From positions 2,914,001 through 2,978,000 of the forward strand of contig NZ_CP036175.1 of assembly GCF_003261575.2 (NCBI RefSeq): a DNA stretch of 64,000 nt, read 5' to 3'. The position numbers were made by a program, and so were the translations under genes. Positions 1 to 9,905 of this stretch are shown piece by piece; the first letter of the stretch is position 1; the number at the start of each line of letters is the position of its first letter. The stretch is from Klebsiella huaxiensis (lineage in GTDB: Bacteria > Pseudomonadota > Gammaproteobacteria > Enterobacterales > Enterobacteriaceae). The notes below the pieces were generated by a model, which did no database searches, was not told where the DNA came from, and worked only from the letters and a program-made list of their open reading frames with translations.

Positions 1-136
1 TGATATTGATTCAAACGCAGTCGGCTTTTATAACACTTTTTATTGCTTCTTTGTGGATATTTTCCGTAACGCTTAATACTAATGGAGTAATGAAATTCGA
101 CGTCGCTGACTATTAAGGGGGCGTGCGTTTTGGACA

Positions 137-150
137 TTGATTTGACGCAA
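137..150 (+). promoter_or_regulatory. Candidate FNR site of the fdnG promoter
   Basis: The sequence TTGAT-N4-CGCAA matches the FNR consensus TTGAT-N4-ATCAA at 8 of 10 fixed positions. It would place a class II start near 185, about 35 bases before the fdnG start codon, with a weak -10 (TAGTTT, 172-177). A NarL-like heptamer TACTAAT lies at 77-83, but no convincing 7-2-7 pair was found. Anaerobic, nitrate-responsive control is known for fdnGHI; the site itself is inferred. Confidence 0.42.
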
Positions 151-218
151 ATAAAACAGGGGCTTTGCTGTTAGTTTTCCCTTCCGCGATGAATAAACAT
201 CCCGCATGGAGGGGAATA

Positions 219-3200
219 ATGGACGTCAGCCGCAGAAAGTTTTTTAAAATCTGCGCAGGCGGTATGGCTGGAACAACAGTCGCTGCTTTGGGTTTTGCGC
301 CCAAGATGGCTCTGGCTCAGGCGCGCAACTATAAATTGCTGCGTGCGAAAGAGATCCGCAACACCTGCACATACTGCTCCGTCGGCTGCGGGCTATTAAT
401 GTATAGCCTGGGCGACGGCGCGAAAAACGCGAAAGAAGCGATTTACCATATTGAAGGGGACTCCGATCACCCGGTGAGCCGCGGTGCGCTATGCCCGAAA
501 GGCGCGGGTCTGCTGGACTACGTCCATAGTGAAAACCGTCTGCGCTATCCGCAATACCGCGCGCCGGGTTCAGATAAATGGCAGCGCATCTCCTGGGATG
601 AGGCATTTACCCGCATCGCCAAGCTGATGAAAGCCGACCGTGACGCCAACTTTATTGAGAAAAACGATCAGGGCGTTACGGTTAACCGTTGGCTTTCCAC
701 CGGCATGCTGTGCGCATCCGCAGCGAGCAATGAGACCGGCATGTTGACGCAGAAGTTTGTGCGATCTCTCGGCATGCTGGCGGTAGACAACCAGGCGCGC
801 GTCTGACACGGACCAACGGTAGCAAGTCTTGCTCCAACATTTGGTCGCGGTGCGATGACCAACCACTGGGTTGATATCAAAAACGCTAACGTCGTGGTGG
901 TAATGGGCGGTAACGCCGCTGAAGCCCATCCGGTGGGATTCCGCTGGGCGATGGAAGCGAAAAACAACAACGATGCGACGCTTATCGTCGTTGACCCGCG
1001 CTTTACGCGCACGGCGTCGGTGGCTGATATCTATGCGCCGATTCGCTCTGGTACCGACATTACGTTCCTGTCGGGCGTTCTGCTGTACCTGATTCAAAAT
1101 AACAAAATCAATGCGGAGTACGTTAAACACTACACCAACGCTAACCTGCTGATTCGTGAAGATTTCGGTTTCGAGGATGGCCTGTTCAGCGGCTACGATG
1201 CTGAAAAACGTCAGTACGATAAATCGTCGTGGAACTATCAGTTCGACGAAAACGGCTACGCCATGCGCGATGAAACCCTGCAACATCCGCGCTGCGTGTG
1301 GAACTTGCTGAAACAGCACGTTTCTCGTTATACGCCGGAGGTGGTGGAGAACATCTGCGGCACGCCGAAAGCCGATTTCCTCAAAGTGTGCGAAGTGCTG
1401 GCCTCAACCAGCGCCGCCGACAGAACCACTACATTCCTGTATGCGCTGGGCTGGACGCAGCACACCGTGGGCGCGCAGAACATTCGCACCATGGCGATGA
1501 TCCAGCTGCTGCTTGGCAATATGGGCATGGCGGGCGGCGGCGTGAACGCGCTGCGTGGTCACTCCAATATCCAGGGATTAACCGATTTAGGTCTGCTCTC
1601 GACCAGTCTGACCGGTTATCTGACGCTGCCATCTGAAAAACAGACGAGCCTGCAAAGCTATCTGGCGGCGAATACGCCAAAAGCGACGCTTGCCGATCAG
1701 GTGAACTACTGGAGCAACTATCCGAAGTTCTTTGTCAGCCTGATGAAATCCTTCTATGGCGATGCGGCGCAGAGGGAGAACGACTGGGGTTTTAACTGGC
1801 TACCGAAGTGGGACCAGGCCTACGACGTTATCAAGTATTTCAATATGATGGATAACGGTAAAGTCACCGGCTATATCTGCCAGGGCTTCAACCCGGTGGC
1901 CTCATTCCCGGACAAAAACAAAGTTGTCCGTAGCCTGAGCAAACTGAAGTATATGGTGGTTATTGACCCATTAGTGACCGAGACATCGACCTTCTGGCAA
2001 AACCACGGCGAGTCTAACGATGTCGACCCGGCGGCGATTCAGACCGAAGTATTCCGTCTGCCGTCCACCTGCTTTGCCGAAGAAGATGGCTCGATCGCCA
2101 ACTCCGGGCGCTGGTTGCAGTGGCACTGGAAAGGTCAGGATGCGCCGGGCGAAGCGCGTAACGACGGCGAAATTCTGGCCGGTATTTATCATCGTCTGCG
2201 TGAGATGTATCGCACTGAAGGCGGCAAAGGCGTCGAGCCGCTGCTGAAGATGGGCTGGAACTATAAACAGCCGGATCATCCTGAATCTGAGGAAATCGCC
2301 AAAGAGAACAACGGCTATGCACTGGAAGATCTATACGACGCCAACGGTGTGCTGCTGGCGAGGAAGGGTCAATTGCTGAACAGCTTTGCGCAGCTGCGTG
2401 ATGACGGTAGCACCGCCTCGTCTTGCTGGATCTACACCGGGAGTTGGACCGAGCAGGGCAACCAGATGGCCAACCGCGATAACGCTGATCCGTCGGGGCT
2501 TGGCAATACGCTGGGCTGGGCATGGGCGTGGCCGCTCAACCGCCGCGTGCTGTATAACCGCGCCTCGGCGGATATCAACGGTAAACCATGGGATGCGAAA
2601 CGGATGCTGATCCAGTGGAACGGCAGCAAATGGGTCGGGAATGATATTCCGGACTTCAATACCGCGCCGCCGGGCAGTAAAACCGGGCCGTTTATCATGC
2701 AGCAGGAAGGTCTTGGCCGCCTGTTTGCGCTGGATAAGCTGGCTGAAGGACCGTTCCCGGAGCACTACGAGCCGATGGAAACGCCGCTGGGTACCAACCC
2801 GCTGCATCCGAACGTCATCTCCAGTCCGGTGGTGCGCTTGTATGAAGAAGATGCCCTGCGTTTAGGTCAGAAGGACAAGTTCCCGTACGTCGGTACCACT
2901 TATCGCCTGACCGAGCATTTCCACACCTGGACCAAGCATGCGCTGCTCAACTCCATTGCGCAGCCGGAACAGTTTGTCGAAATCAGCGAAGGCCTGGCGA
3001 GCGCGAAGGGGATTGCCAATGGCGATCGGGTGACGGTCAGCAGTAAGCGCGGCTTTATTCGCGCGGTGGCCGTGGTAACCCGCCGTCTGCAAACGCTCAA
3101 CGTTAACGGTCAGCAGGTGGAAACCGTCGGGATCCCGCTGCACTGGGGTTTTGAAGGCGTGGCCCGCAAAGGTTACATCGCCAATACCCTGACGCCGAAC

Positions 3201-3266
3201 GTGGGTGATTCCAACTCGCAAACGCCGGAGTACAAGGCGTTTCTGGTCAACATTGAGAAAGCGTAA
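219..3266 (+). CDS. fdnG: Formate dehydrogenase-N alpha subunit, selenoprotein
   Basis: This is the catalytic subunit of nitrate-inducible formate dehydrogenase. It oxidises formate in the periplasm at a bis-MGD molybdenum site and passes electrons through FdnH and FdnI to menaquinone. An in-frame TGA at 804-806 is codon 196 and encodes selenocysteine, followed by the conserved His; read through, the protein is 1015 residues, the usual length. The N-terminus carries a twin-arginine signal (SRRKFFK, residues 4-10). Cys50, Cys53 and Cys57 start the [4Fe-4S] motif. The ATG at 219 follows GGAGGGG and begins the canonical MDVSRR; an upstream ATG at 165 has no ribosome binding site. A gene finder that ignores Sec would split this gene at 806/855. 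fdnH follows after 11 bases. Confidence 0.97.
804..848 (+). other. Selenocysteine UGA codon and bacterial SECIS hairpin
   Basis: The TGA at 804-806 is followed directly by a hairpin-forming segment. The apical part pairs AGCAA (821-825) with TTGCT (829-833) around a GTC loop, the kind of loop that SelB recognises in fdnG and fdhF mRNAs. The reading frame continues unchanged on both sides and matches FdnG residue by residue, so the codon is decoded rather than a nonsense mutation. Confidence 0.9.
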
Positions 3267-3277
3267 GGAGCGAATGA

Positions 3278-4162
3278 ATGGCGATGGAAACTCAGGACAT
3301 CATTAAACGCTCCGCCACCAACCCGATCACGCCTGCGCCTCGGGCGCGGGATTTTAAGGCGGAAGTGGCAAAGCTGATCGATGTCTCCTCCTGCGTCGGC
3401 TGCAAAGCCTGCCAGGTGGCCTGTTCCGAGTGGAACGATATCCGCGATGACGTTGGGCATTGCGTCGGGGTTTACGATAACCCCGCTGATCTCAGCGCTA
3501 AGTCCTGGACGGTGATGCGTTTTAGCGAAACCGAGCAGAACGGCAAGCTGGAGTGGCTGATTCGTAAAGATGGCTGTATGCACTGTGAGGATCCGGGCTG
3601 CCTGAAGGCCTGCCCGTCCGCAGGGGCGATTATTCAGTACGCTAACGGCATCGTCGACTTCCAGCAGGAGAACTGTATCGGCTGCGGCTACTGCATCGCA
3701 GGGTGTCCCTTTAACGTCCCGCGACTCAACAAAGAGGATAACCGGGTTTATAAATGCACGCTGTGCGTTGACCGGGTCAGCGTCGGCCAGGAACCGGCCT
3801 GTGTGAAAACCTGCCCAACCGGCGCGATTCATTTCGGCACCAAGAAGGAGATGCTGGAAGTGGCGCACGAGCGTGTGGAAAAGCTGAAGAAGCGCGGTTA
3901 TCCCCACGCCGGGGTTTACAACCCGCCGGGCGTTGGCGGTACTCACGTGATGTACGTGCTTCATCATGCGGACCAGCCGGAGCTGTACCATAACCTGCCG
4001 AAAGCGCCGCAGATCGATACCTCGATCAATCTGTGGAAAGGAGCGCTGAAGCCGCTTTCTGCCGTCGGCTTTATCGCCACCTTTGCCGGGCTGATCTATC
4101 ACTACATCGGGATTGGGCCGAACAAGGAAGTGGATGACGATGAGGAGGAGCATGATGAGTAA
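3278..4162 (+). CDS. fdnH: Formate dehydrogenase-N beta subunit, iron-sulfur protein
   Basis: This 294-residue electron-transfer subunit carries four [4Fe-4S] clusters linking FdnG to the cytochrome subunit. Ferredoxin-type cysteine motifs are visible: CVGCKACQVAC near residue 39, CMHCEDPGCLKAC near 100, CIGCGYCIAGC near 132, and CTLC ... CVKTC near 155-177. A single hydrophobic C-terminal segment (about residues 255-278) anchors it in the membrane, followed by an acidic tail. Length equals that of E. coli FdnH. The start ATG follows AAGGAGCG. Its end overlaps the fdnI start by eight bases, which indicates translational coupling. Confidence 0.96.
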   Translation: MAMETQDIIKRSATNPITPAPRARDFKAEVAKLIDVSSCVGCKACQVACSEWNDIRDDVGHCVGVYDNPADLSAKSWTVMRFSETEQNGKLEWLIRKDGCMHCEDPGCLKACPSAGAIIQYANGIVDFQQENCIGCGYCIAGCPFNVPRLNKEDNRVYKCTLCVDRVSVGQEPACVKTCPTGAIHFGTKKEMLEVAHERVEKLKKRGYPHAGVYNPPGVGGTHVMYVLHHADQPELYHNLPKAPQIDTSINLWKGALKPLSAVGFIATFAGLIYHYIGIGPNKEVDDDEEEHDE

Positions 4163-4811
4163 ATCGAAAATGATTGTGCGCACGAAGTTTATCGACCGCG
4201 CCTGTCACTGGACGGTGGTGATTTGCTTCTTTCTGGTCTCGCTATCGGGGATTTCGTTTTTCTTCCCGACGCTGCAGTGGCTGACCGAAACCTTCGGTAC
4301 GCCGCAAATGGGCCGTATTCTGCATCCGTTCTTTGGCGTGCTGATTTTCGTCGCCCTGATGTTTATGTTCGTGCGTTTCGTCCATCACAATATTCCTGAT
4401 AAACAGGATATTCCGTGGCTGAAGGGAATTGTTGAGGTACTGAAAGGCAACGAGCATAAAGTGGCGCGGGTGGGGAAATATAACGCCGGGCAGAAAATGA
4501 TGTTCTGGACCATTATGAGCATGATCTTTGTGCTGCTGGTGACCGGTGTAATTATCTGGCGGCCTTATTTTGCCCACTATTTCCCGATTCAGGTGATTCG
4601 CTATAGCCTGCTGATCCACGCGGCCTCGGCGATTATTCTCATTCATGCGATTCTAATCCACATGTATATGGCATTCTGGGTTAAAGGATCGATTAAGGGA
4701 ATGATCGAAGGGAAGGTGAGTCGCCGCTGGGCGAAGAAGCATCATCCGCGCTGGTATCGCGACGTAGAGCGTCTGGAAGCGAAAAAAGAAAGTCGTGAAG
4801 GGCTGAAGTAA
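4155..4811 (+). CDS. fdnI: Formate dehydrogenase-N gamma subunit, cytochrome b556
   Basis: This is the membrane cytochrome b subunit (218 residues) that takes electrons from FdnH and reduces menaquinone. Four hydrophobic helices are evident, with histidines suited to haem ligation, for example in RACHW near residue 17 and in the later HAILIHMYMAF segment. Of the two adjacent ATGs at 4152 and 4155, the second begins the canonical MSKSKM and sits better behind GAGGAG. The start lies inside the end of fdnH. A GC-rich inverted repeat follows the stop codon. Confidence 0.95.
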   Translation: MSKSKMIVRTKFIDRACHWTVVICFFLVSLSGISFFFPTLQWLTETFGTPQMGRILHPFFGVLIFVALMFMFVRFVHHNIPDKQDIPWLKGIVEVLKGNEHKVARVGKYNAGQKMMFWTIMSMIFVLLVTGVIIWRPYFAHYFPIQVIRYSLLIHAASAIILIHAILIHMYMAFWVKGSIKGMIEGKVSRRWAKKHHPRWYRDVERLEAKKESREGLK

Positions 4812-4827
4812 GACTTAGCCGTGGTTC

Positions 4828-4852
4828 CCCGCTCCGGTGATGACGGAGCGGG
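4828..4852 (+). terminator. Inverted repeat downstream of fdnI
   Basis: CCCGCTCCG (4828-4836) pairs perfectly with CGGAGCGGG (4844-4852) around a seven-base loop, 16 bases after the fdnI stop. No long T-run follows, so it may be a weak terminator or an mRNA 3'-end stabiliser. Confidence 0.55.
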
Positions 4853-4977
4853 TCTACGTGTTAGTGATGAGCGCATCAATTGCGGAAATGACGGTGGTTC
4901 TTTCTTTACGTAAATTTTTGCGAGACGGCTTCCAGCGTAAAGCAACAGAATGAAATATTAACGGTTATCGTAATAAC

Positions 4978-5007
4978 CCTCTGCACAGGGAGAACTCTGC
5001 GCAGAGG
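4978..5007 (-). terminator. Possible terminator of the ppk2 gene
   Basis: CCTCTG (4978-4983) and CAGAGG (5002-5007) form a stem just beyond the stop of the minus-strand kinase gene. A second small stem (GGTTAT/ATAACC, 4963-4978) adjoins it. The T-run is poor. Confidence 0.35.
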
Positions 5008-5018
5008 TGAGGGGGAAA

Positions 5019-5837
5019 TTAATATTCTTCAGGAATAAAACGGAAAGGAAAATTGGTTGGTTTAACTTTGCCTATTTTGCGTTTTGGTAAAGTAACGTGT
5101 TCCACGGGCAGAGACTCGTAGGGTATTTGTGAAAGCAAATGGGTAATAATATTCAGGCGCACGCGTTTCTTGTCCTCCGAGCGGGCGACAAACCACGGCG
5201 CCCAGGCAGTATCCGTGGCGGCAAACATCGCATCGCGGGCTTCGGTATAGTCGTCCCAGCGGTTGAAAGACTTAATATCCATCGGCGAGAGCTTCCAGAT
5301 TTTGCGTCCGTCGTCGATCCGGTCGCGCAGACGGCGCTCTTGCTCTTGCGGGGTCACCTCCAGCCAGTATTTAAGCAAGATGATCCCAGACTCCACCATG
5401 CCACGCTCCACCATTGGCGCGCCTTCGAGAAACTTCTGTACCTCTTCGGGGGTGCAAAACCCCATCACGCGTTCAACGCCTGCACGGTTGTACCAACTGC
5501 GGTCGAAAATCACAATCTCGCCAGCGGCAGGTAGATGCTTGATGTAGCGCTGGAAATAGAGCTGGCTCTTTTCGCGTTCGGTTGGCGAAGGTAAGGCGAC
5601 GACCCGGAAAATTCGCGGACTGACGCGCTCGGTTATCGCTTTGATCGTACCGCCTTTACCGGCGCCGTCGCGGCCTTCAAAGACGATGCACACCTTCAGC
5701 CCTTTATGCACCACCCAGCGCTGTAACTTCACCAGCTCAACATGTAGCCGACGCAATGCCTTTTCATACTCTTTATTATCGAGCGGAGCGACCTTCATGA
5801 CCGTATCGGACGCTTTGCCGCTGTTTTTATTACCCAT
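5019..5837 (-). CDS. ppk2: Polyphosphate kinase 2 family protein
   Basis: A PPK2-family enzyme of 272 residues. These transfer phosphate between inorganic polyphosphate and nucleoside di- or monophosphates in the cytoplasm. The P-loop GRDGAGKGG is at residues 55-63, the Walker B region IFDRSWYNRAGVE at about 110-122, and a basic lid segment (RLRDRIDDGRKIWKLSP) at about 170-190. One PPK2 domain is present, of typical single-domain length. It is unrelated to Ppk1. Convergent with fdnI, monocistronic by position. E. coli K-12 has no gene here (yddM-adhP occupy the interval). Whether it prefers ADP, GDP or AMP cannot be read by eye. Confidence 0.9.
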   Translation of the reverse strand: MGNKNSGKASDTVMKVAPLDNKEYEKALRRLHVELVKLQRWVVHKGLKVCIVFEGRDGAGKGGTIKAITERVSPRIFRVVALPSPTEREKSQLYFQRYIKHLPAAGEIVIFDRSWYNRAGVERVMGFCTPEEVQKFLEGAPMVERGMVESGIILLKYWLEVTPQEQERRLRDRIDDGRKIWKLSPMDIKSFNRWDDYTEARDAMFAATDTAWAPWFVARSEDKKRVRLNIITHLLSQIPYESLPVEHVTLPKRKIGKVKPTNFPFRFIPEEY

Positions 5838-5944
5838 CTCGATTCTCCGTGCTGCCGTGATATCTCTTTGAAGTGTAATCGTTCAGCGGCAAGGCGGCGG
5901 GAAATATTGCCCGTTATGATACGGCCGGGCGACCGTATCGTCGT

Positions 5945-6382
5945 TCAGGCAGGAACCCCGCCATTGATGACCTGAAGGCCGACCTGTTGCCCCCATGAAA
6001 GCTCGAGGGTGTTGCCGTCAGGGTCTGCAAAGAAGGCGAAATACCCGACCGGATCGCCCGCCTGTTCAGGTTCCCGGCGTAAGACGCCTTCACGTCGCGC
6101 CTCGGCGACTTTGTTGTCAATCTCCTGCCGAGTGGCGCAGGCGACGCCGAGGTGGCCGAAGGGACCCAGCGGTGTATCGGCCGGTTCGTCGCTCTGCACC
6201 AACACCAGCGCGAAGGGTCGGGTACGATCGCTGAGCCATGCCACCTTACGTGCTGAGGGCAAGTCAGGCTCGCGCTGGTGGATAACCGTCATTGCGGTAT
6301 AACGAGTATAAAAATCAATGCTGCTTGCCAGACAGCGAACGGTAAAGGCGACATGGGTGAAGCCGACATCAACAGGTTGCAT
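5945..6382 (-). CDS. VOC (glyoxalase/bleomycin-resistance) family protein
   Basis: A small vicinal-oxygen-chelate fold protein of about 145 residues. The N-terminal half has the pattern GFTHVAFTVR...SIDFYTRY, and the C-terminal half ends with AFFADPDGNTLELSWG, which carries the usual metal-ligand Glu. One VOC module pair is present, as in glyoxalase-I-like proteins. The substrate is unknown. A longer version would start at a GTG at 6418; I prefer the ATG at 6382, preceded by GAGTGAG. It is a single gene, and araJ diverges from it. Confidence 0.8.
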   Translation of the reverse strand: MQPVDVGFTHVAFTVRCLASSIDFYTRYTAMTVIHQREPDLPSARKVAWLSDRTRPFALVLVQSDEPADTPLGPFGHLGVACATRQEIDNKVAEARREGVLRREPEQAGDPVGYFAFFADPDGNTLELSWGQQVGLQVINGGVPA

Positions 6383-6647
6383 GCTTTTCTCACTCTGTGG
6401 ATTGCTGAGGGAAGACACTCTACAACCTTAAGTTAAGTTGAGATCAAGGGGGCGTTTAACCGTTTGAGCCCACTGATTTTTAGAGCTGGACGCTGGCATT
6501 TAAACCATTTTCACGCGGCCCGTCCGGGCTTCGCATGAACGAATCGAGCTGTTATATGGATAAAACCCCCGTCGCGCGTTTTTATCTGGTTTGCTGGTGT
6601 CGAATAGTCAATAATGCCGGCCGTCTTTTCACTCCTGTAACAGATGT

Positions 6648-7799
6648 ATGAAAAAAACAATTTTTTCATTGGCGCTGGGCACTTTCGGACTCGGCATGGC
6701 GGAATTTGGCATTATGGGCGTATTACCTGAAATCGCTCATGATGTCGGCATATCCATTCCCGCCGCAGGCAATATGATCTCTTATTATGCTTTTGGCGTG
6801 GTCATCGGTGCGCCGATTATGGCGTTATTCTCCAACCGCTTTTCGTTAAAGTCGGTCATGCTGTTTTTGGTTGCCCTTTGCGTTATCGGCAATGCCATAT
6901 TTACCTTGTCCGCCAGCTATTCGATGCTGGCGCTGGGTCGCCTGATTTCCGGCTTCCCGCACGGTGCATTTTTCGGCGTGGGGGCTATCATCCTGTCGAA
7001 AATTGCCCCGCCAGGAAAAGTCACTGCGGCGGTAGCGGGGATGATCGCCGGGATGACGGTCGCCAATTTGCTTGGCGTTCCCGCCGGGACGTGGCTTGGT
7101 CATCAGTTCAGCTGGCGCTACACCTTCCTGGCGATTGCAGTCTTTGATATTGCGGTTCTGGTGTCTATTGCCTGGTGGGTTCCCACGCTGTTTGATAAAT
7201 CAACGACGCGCTTGAGCGAGCAATTCCATTTTTTGAAATCTCCTGCGCCGTGGCTTATTTTTGCCGCCACCATGTTCGGTAATGCCGGAGTATTTGCGTG
7301 GTTTAGCTATATTAAGCCGTTTATGATTAACGTCTCCGGTTTTGGCGAGAGTGCCGTCATATTTATTATGATGCTGGTGGGCCTGGGAATGGTATTAGGC
7401 AATTTGTTCAGCGGTAAAGTTTCCGTCCGCTATAGCCCGCTACGTATTGCCGCCGTCACGGATGGGATTATTGTCGCCACTTTATTATTGATATTTCTGT
7501 TCGGTGAAAATAAAGCCGCATCATTAACGCTGGCATTTATTTGCTGCGCAGCGCTTTTTGCCCTGGCAGCGCCGCTGCAAATCCTGCTGCTGCAAAATGC
7601 CAAAGGCGGCGAGATGTTGGGGGTGGCGGGCGGACAAATCGCTTTTAACCTCGGCAGCGCCATAGGGGCGCTGTTCGGCGGGATGGTGGTGACGGTCGGT
7701 TTTGGCTGGAGCTCCGTTGCTTTACCGGCCGCGCTACTCTCGTTTTTGGCACTCAGTTCGCTGCTGATTTATGCCCGCTATCAGCAGCGTTTGGTCTGA
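6648..7799 (+). CDS. araJ: MFS transporter, AraJ
   Basis: A 383-residue major facilitator superfamily permease with 12 predicted membrane helices. It is close to E. coli AraJ throughout, for example KKxIxSLALGTFGLGMAEF at the N-terminus and NAKGGEMLG in the C-terminal half. In E. coli AraJ is an arabinose-inducible member of the drug:H+ antiporter group with unknown substrate. No araC-type operator or ara genes are nearby, so the regulation known from E. coli may not hold. The ribosome binding site is weak. Confidence 0.85.
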   Translation: MKKTIFSLALGTFGLGMAEFGIMGVLPEIAHDVGISIPAAGNMISYYAFGVVIGAPIMALFSNRFSLKSVMLFLVALCVIGNAIFTLSASYSMLALGRLISGFPHGAFFGVGAIILSKIAPPGKVTAAVAGMIAGMTVANLLGVPAGTWLGHQFSWRYTFLAIAVFDIAVLVSIAWWVPTLFDKSTTRLSEQFHFLKSPAPWLIFAATMFGNAGVFAWFSYIKPFMINVSGFGESAVIFIMMLVGLGMVLGNLFSGKVSVRYSPLRIAAVTDGIIVATLLLIFLFGENKAASLTLAFICCAALFALAAPLQILLLQNAKGGEMLGVAGGQIAFNLGSAIGALFGGMVVTVGFGWSSVALPAALLSFLALSSLLIYARYQQRLV

Positions 7800-7814
7800 T
7801 TGATTCCGTCGCGA

Positions 7815-8906
7815 TTACGCCTGCCACGGTTCGCCGAGGGTTAACATTAAACGGTTGGCCCAGGCGAAGAAGGCTGCCGATTGCAGCAAATCCAGCTGCG
7901 CCAGCGTATCCAACCCCTGTTGTTCAATTGCCGTTAGGTGGCTGATGGCGAGCGCAGGAGGGGTAACGGAAATCGCGGCGGCGAAATCGATTTGCGCCTT
8001 CCAGCGCGGCGTCTGCCCGTCGCTCAGCTTTTCTCCCGGCGTCACTGCCAGCAGCGTTTCAACTGCCGTTTCATCTTTCGCCAGCTGTGCAGCCTTGCGA
8101 GCGTGCACCGAGGCGCAGTAGATGCAGCCGTTGATTTTGCTCGCTACCGTCGCCGCCAGTTCTCGTTCAGCACGAGGCAGGCCGCCGGGGGTATAAAAAA
8201 TCCCTTTATCGGTTAATGTACGCTGTTCCAGTACCGGCTGGTTGCGCGCCAACAGGCGAAAATAGGGCGAATCGCTATGGCCAAATTTCGCCAGCAGCGC
8301 TTGTTCATCCGGCGTAAATTCCGCCAGCGGTTTGGCAGCCAGCCATGGTTCCCAGTGCAACTCATCGCGGGTGAAATGTACCGGTGCACTCTTACCGCTA
8401 ATGGTCTGCGGTGCGGTGTGCCAGAAGCCCGCTACTACCGGGGTTTCCGCGACGGTGGTGGCTTTTCCGTTAAGCAGACGTAGCCCATTGACCAGCCGAC
8501 TCTGGAAGCTGACGAAGGCGATAAGCTGGGCAAGCGTCACAATACCGCGCAGGCTCCATCTGGCGCGGATCAAGGCCTCCAGTGCCGACGGTGTGGCTTC
8601 CACCGGAGTAAATGTTAACAGTCGGGCGAAGGCCAGCGCCGGGGTCAGTCGAGGTGACGTGGGGTCGGCAATGCCAAAACCGGCATAGTGGGCGGCCAGC
8701 GCATCGGCCTGGTGCAGTTTCGCCACTTTCGCAGCAATGGCAAAACGCTCGTCCAATGGAAAATCGTTATCCTGCTGACTAAACAGCGCTTCGTAACTTC
8801 CCTGCGCGTGGCGGGTTGCTGCCTCGCGCACAGCGCGCGCCGCCGCTAAAGCGGAATTTGGGGCAATCTCTGCCAGTTCAGCCAAAATATCCTGACTTAA
8901 CGTCAT
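7815..8906 (-). CDS. CMD / alkylhydroperoxidase-domain protein of an ABC-LLM cluster
   Basis: A 363-residue protein with a carboxymuconolactone-decarboxylase/AhpD-like fold. The C-terminal half carries the redox motif CIYCASVHARK (CxxC followed by His), typical of AhpD-type thiol peroxidases. The N-terminal half looks like a second, diverged CMD-type helical domain, so it may be a fusion of the two separate genes (Avi_7169- and Avi_7170-like) found in other bacteria. It is the last gene of the six-gene minus-strand operon, nine bases after the monooxygenase gene. It may remove peroxide or a reactive product made by that flavoenzyme; this is inference. Confidence 0.78.
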   Translation of the reverse strand: MTLSQDILAELAEIAPNSALAAARAVREAATRHAQGSYEALFSQQDNDFPLDERFAIAAKVAKLHQADALAAHYAGFGIADPTSPRLTPALAFARLLTFTPVEATPSALEALIRARWSLRGIVTLAQLIAFVSFQSRLVNGLRLLNGKATTVAETPVVAGFWHTAPQTISGKSAPVHFTRDELHWEPWLAAKPLAEFTPDEQALLAKFGHSDSPYFRLLARNQPVLEQRTLTDKGIFYTPGGLPRAERELAATVASKINGCIYCASVHARKAAQLAKDETAVETLLAVTPGEKLSDGQTPRWKAQIDFAAAISVTPPALAISHLTAIEQQGLDTLAQLDLLQSAAFFAWANRLMLTLGEPWQA

Positions 8907-8915
8907 GGTGACTCC

Positions 8916-9905
8916 TTATCGTATCTGCGGGGCAATATGCTGAGCGATCAGCTCAATGGAACGAAGCGTGTCGCGGTGCGAGGGGTCAACGGAATGCACC
9001 TGGAATGAAATATCGGTAACCCGTTGCAGCACGCTATCACGCGCCAGCGAAGCGGCAACATGCTCTGCATCGCCAACGTGGGCGTCAAGCTGGGACAAAT
9101 AATCAGTGACAGTGTCACCAATGATCTCATGACCTGCGGCCCGATGCTGCGTGGCCTGCTGGCGTAAACCGGGTTCCGCTACTTCCAGCGCATACGCCTG
9201 GCTATCGGCAACGAACGCGGTGCGTGAAGCGAGTATTCGTGGCTCAACACCTGCAGGCAGCGCCGCAAGGTAAGCATCGATAATCGGATTTTGAATGGCA
9301 TCCAGCGGCAGCGAGGATTGTCCTGATGGGCGCGGTTGCGTTCGCGAGAGCATTAATCCGTGCCCGGACTGAGCCGCGCGAACGGCGCCTTCAATGGAAA
9401 ATGTCGCAATCCAGATGCGTTCGGCAAGCTGCGGCGCCTGAGGGTAAAGATGGTTATCCGGATGCGATAGCGAATCGCCGCGCCAGGCGCTTTGGATCAA
9501 ATGCAAATGCTCGCTAAACACCGTGCTGCGCTGATCGATTGTCAGTCCGAAGGGCAGGAACGAGGTGGGGGTTCCGCCTGAGCCGAAGCCCACCTCCAGC
9601 CGACCATCAGCTAACAGATCCAGCACTGCGGCATCTTCGGCTACCCGCAGCGGGTTTTCCATCGGCAGAGTGATAATGGCGGTTCCCAGACGAATGTGCT
9701 GGGTATGCGCCGCCGCGTGGGCGAGAAACACCAGCGGTGACGGCAGGCCGCCTTCATGTTCATGAAAATGGTGCTGGGCAATCCAGGCGCTATCGAACCC
9801 CAGGCGCTCGGCGTGGCGAATTTGCTCGGTGGCCAGCCGGTAACGCTCTTTCGGCGTGGCGTTATCTAACAGGCGGGTGAAAAATCCCAGTCGTTTGCGG
9901 GTCAT
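8916..9905 (-). CDS. Luciferase-like FMN-dependent monooxygenase
   Basis: A bacterial-luciferase-family (LLM) flavin-dependent oxidoreductase of 329 residues, resembling the KPN_01858 family. The N-terminus (LGFFTRLLDN...RHAERLGFDSAWIAQHHFHEHEGG) and the GTAIITLPMENPLRVAEDAAVLDLLADGRLEVGFGSG segment are the family signature. Such enzymes use reduced flavin and O2 to oxidise aldehydes, amines or organosulfur compounds. The start overlaps the end of the ABC ATPase gene by four bases, so it is co-expressed with the transporter and probably acts on the imported compound. Confidence 0.85.
   Translation of the reverse strand: MTRKRLGFFTRLLDNATPKERYRLATEQIRHAERLGFDSAWIAQHHFHEHEGGLPSPLVFLAHAAAHTQHIRLGTAIITLPMENPLRVAEDAAVLDLLADGRLEVGFGSGGTPTSFLPFGLTIDQRSTVFSEHLHLIQSAWRGDSLSHPDNHLYPQAPQLAERIWIATFSIEGAVRAAQSGHGLMLSRTQPRPSGQSSLPLDAIQNPIIDAYLAALPAGVEPRILASRTAFVADSQAYALEVAEPGLRQQATQHRAAGHEIIGDTVTDYLSQLDAHVGDAEHVAASLARDSVLQRVTDISFQVHSVDPSHRDTLRSIELIAQHIAPQIR

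Noticed and set aside
77..92. NarL 7-2-7 site upstream of fdnG
   Set aside because: One heptamer (TACTAAT) matches, but the opposed heptamer overlaps it instead of lying two bases away.
804..806. Premature stop or frameshift in fdnG
   Set aside because: It is the conserved selenocysteine codon; the frame continues unchanged and a SECIS hairpin follows.
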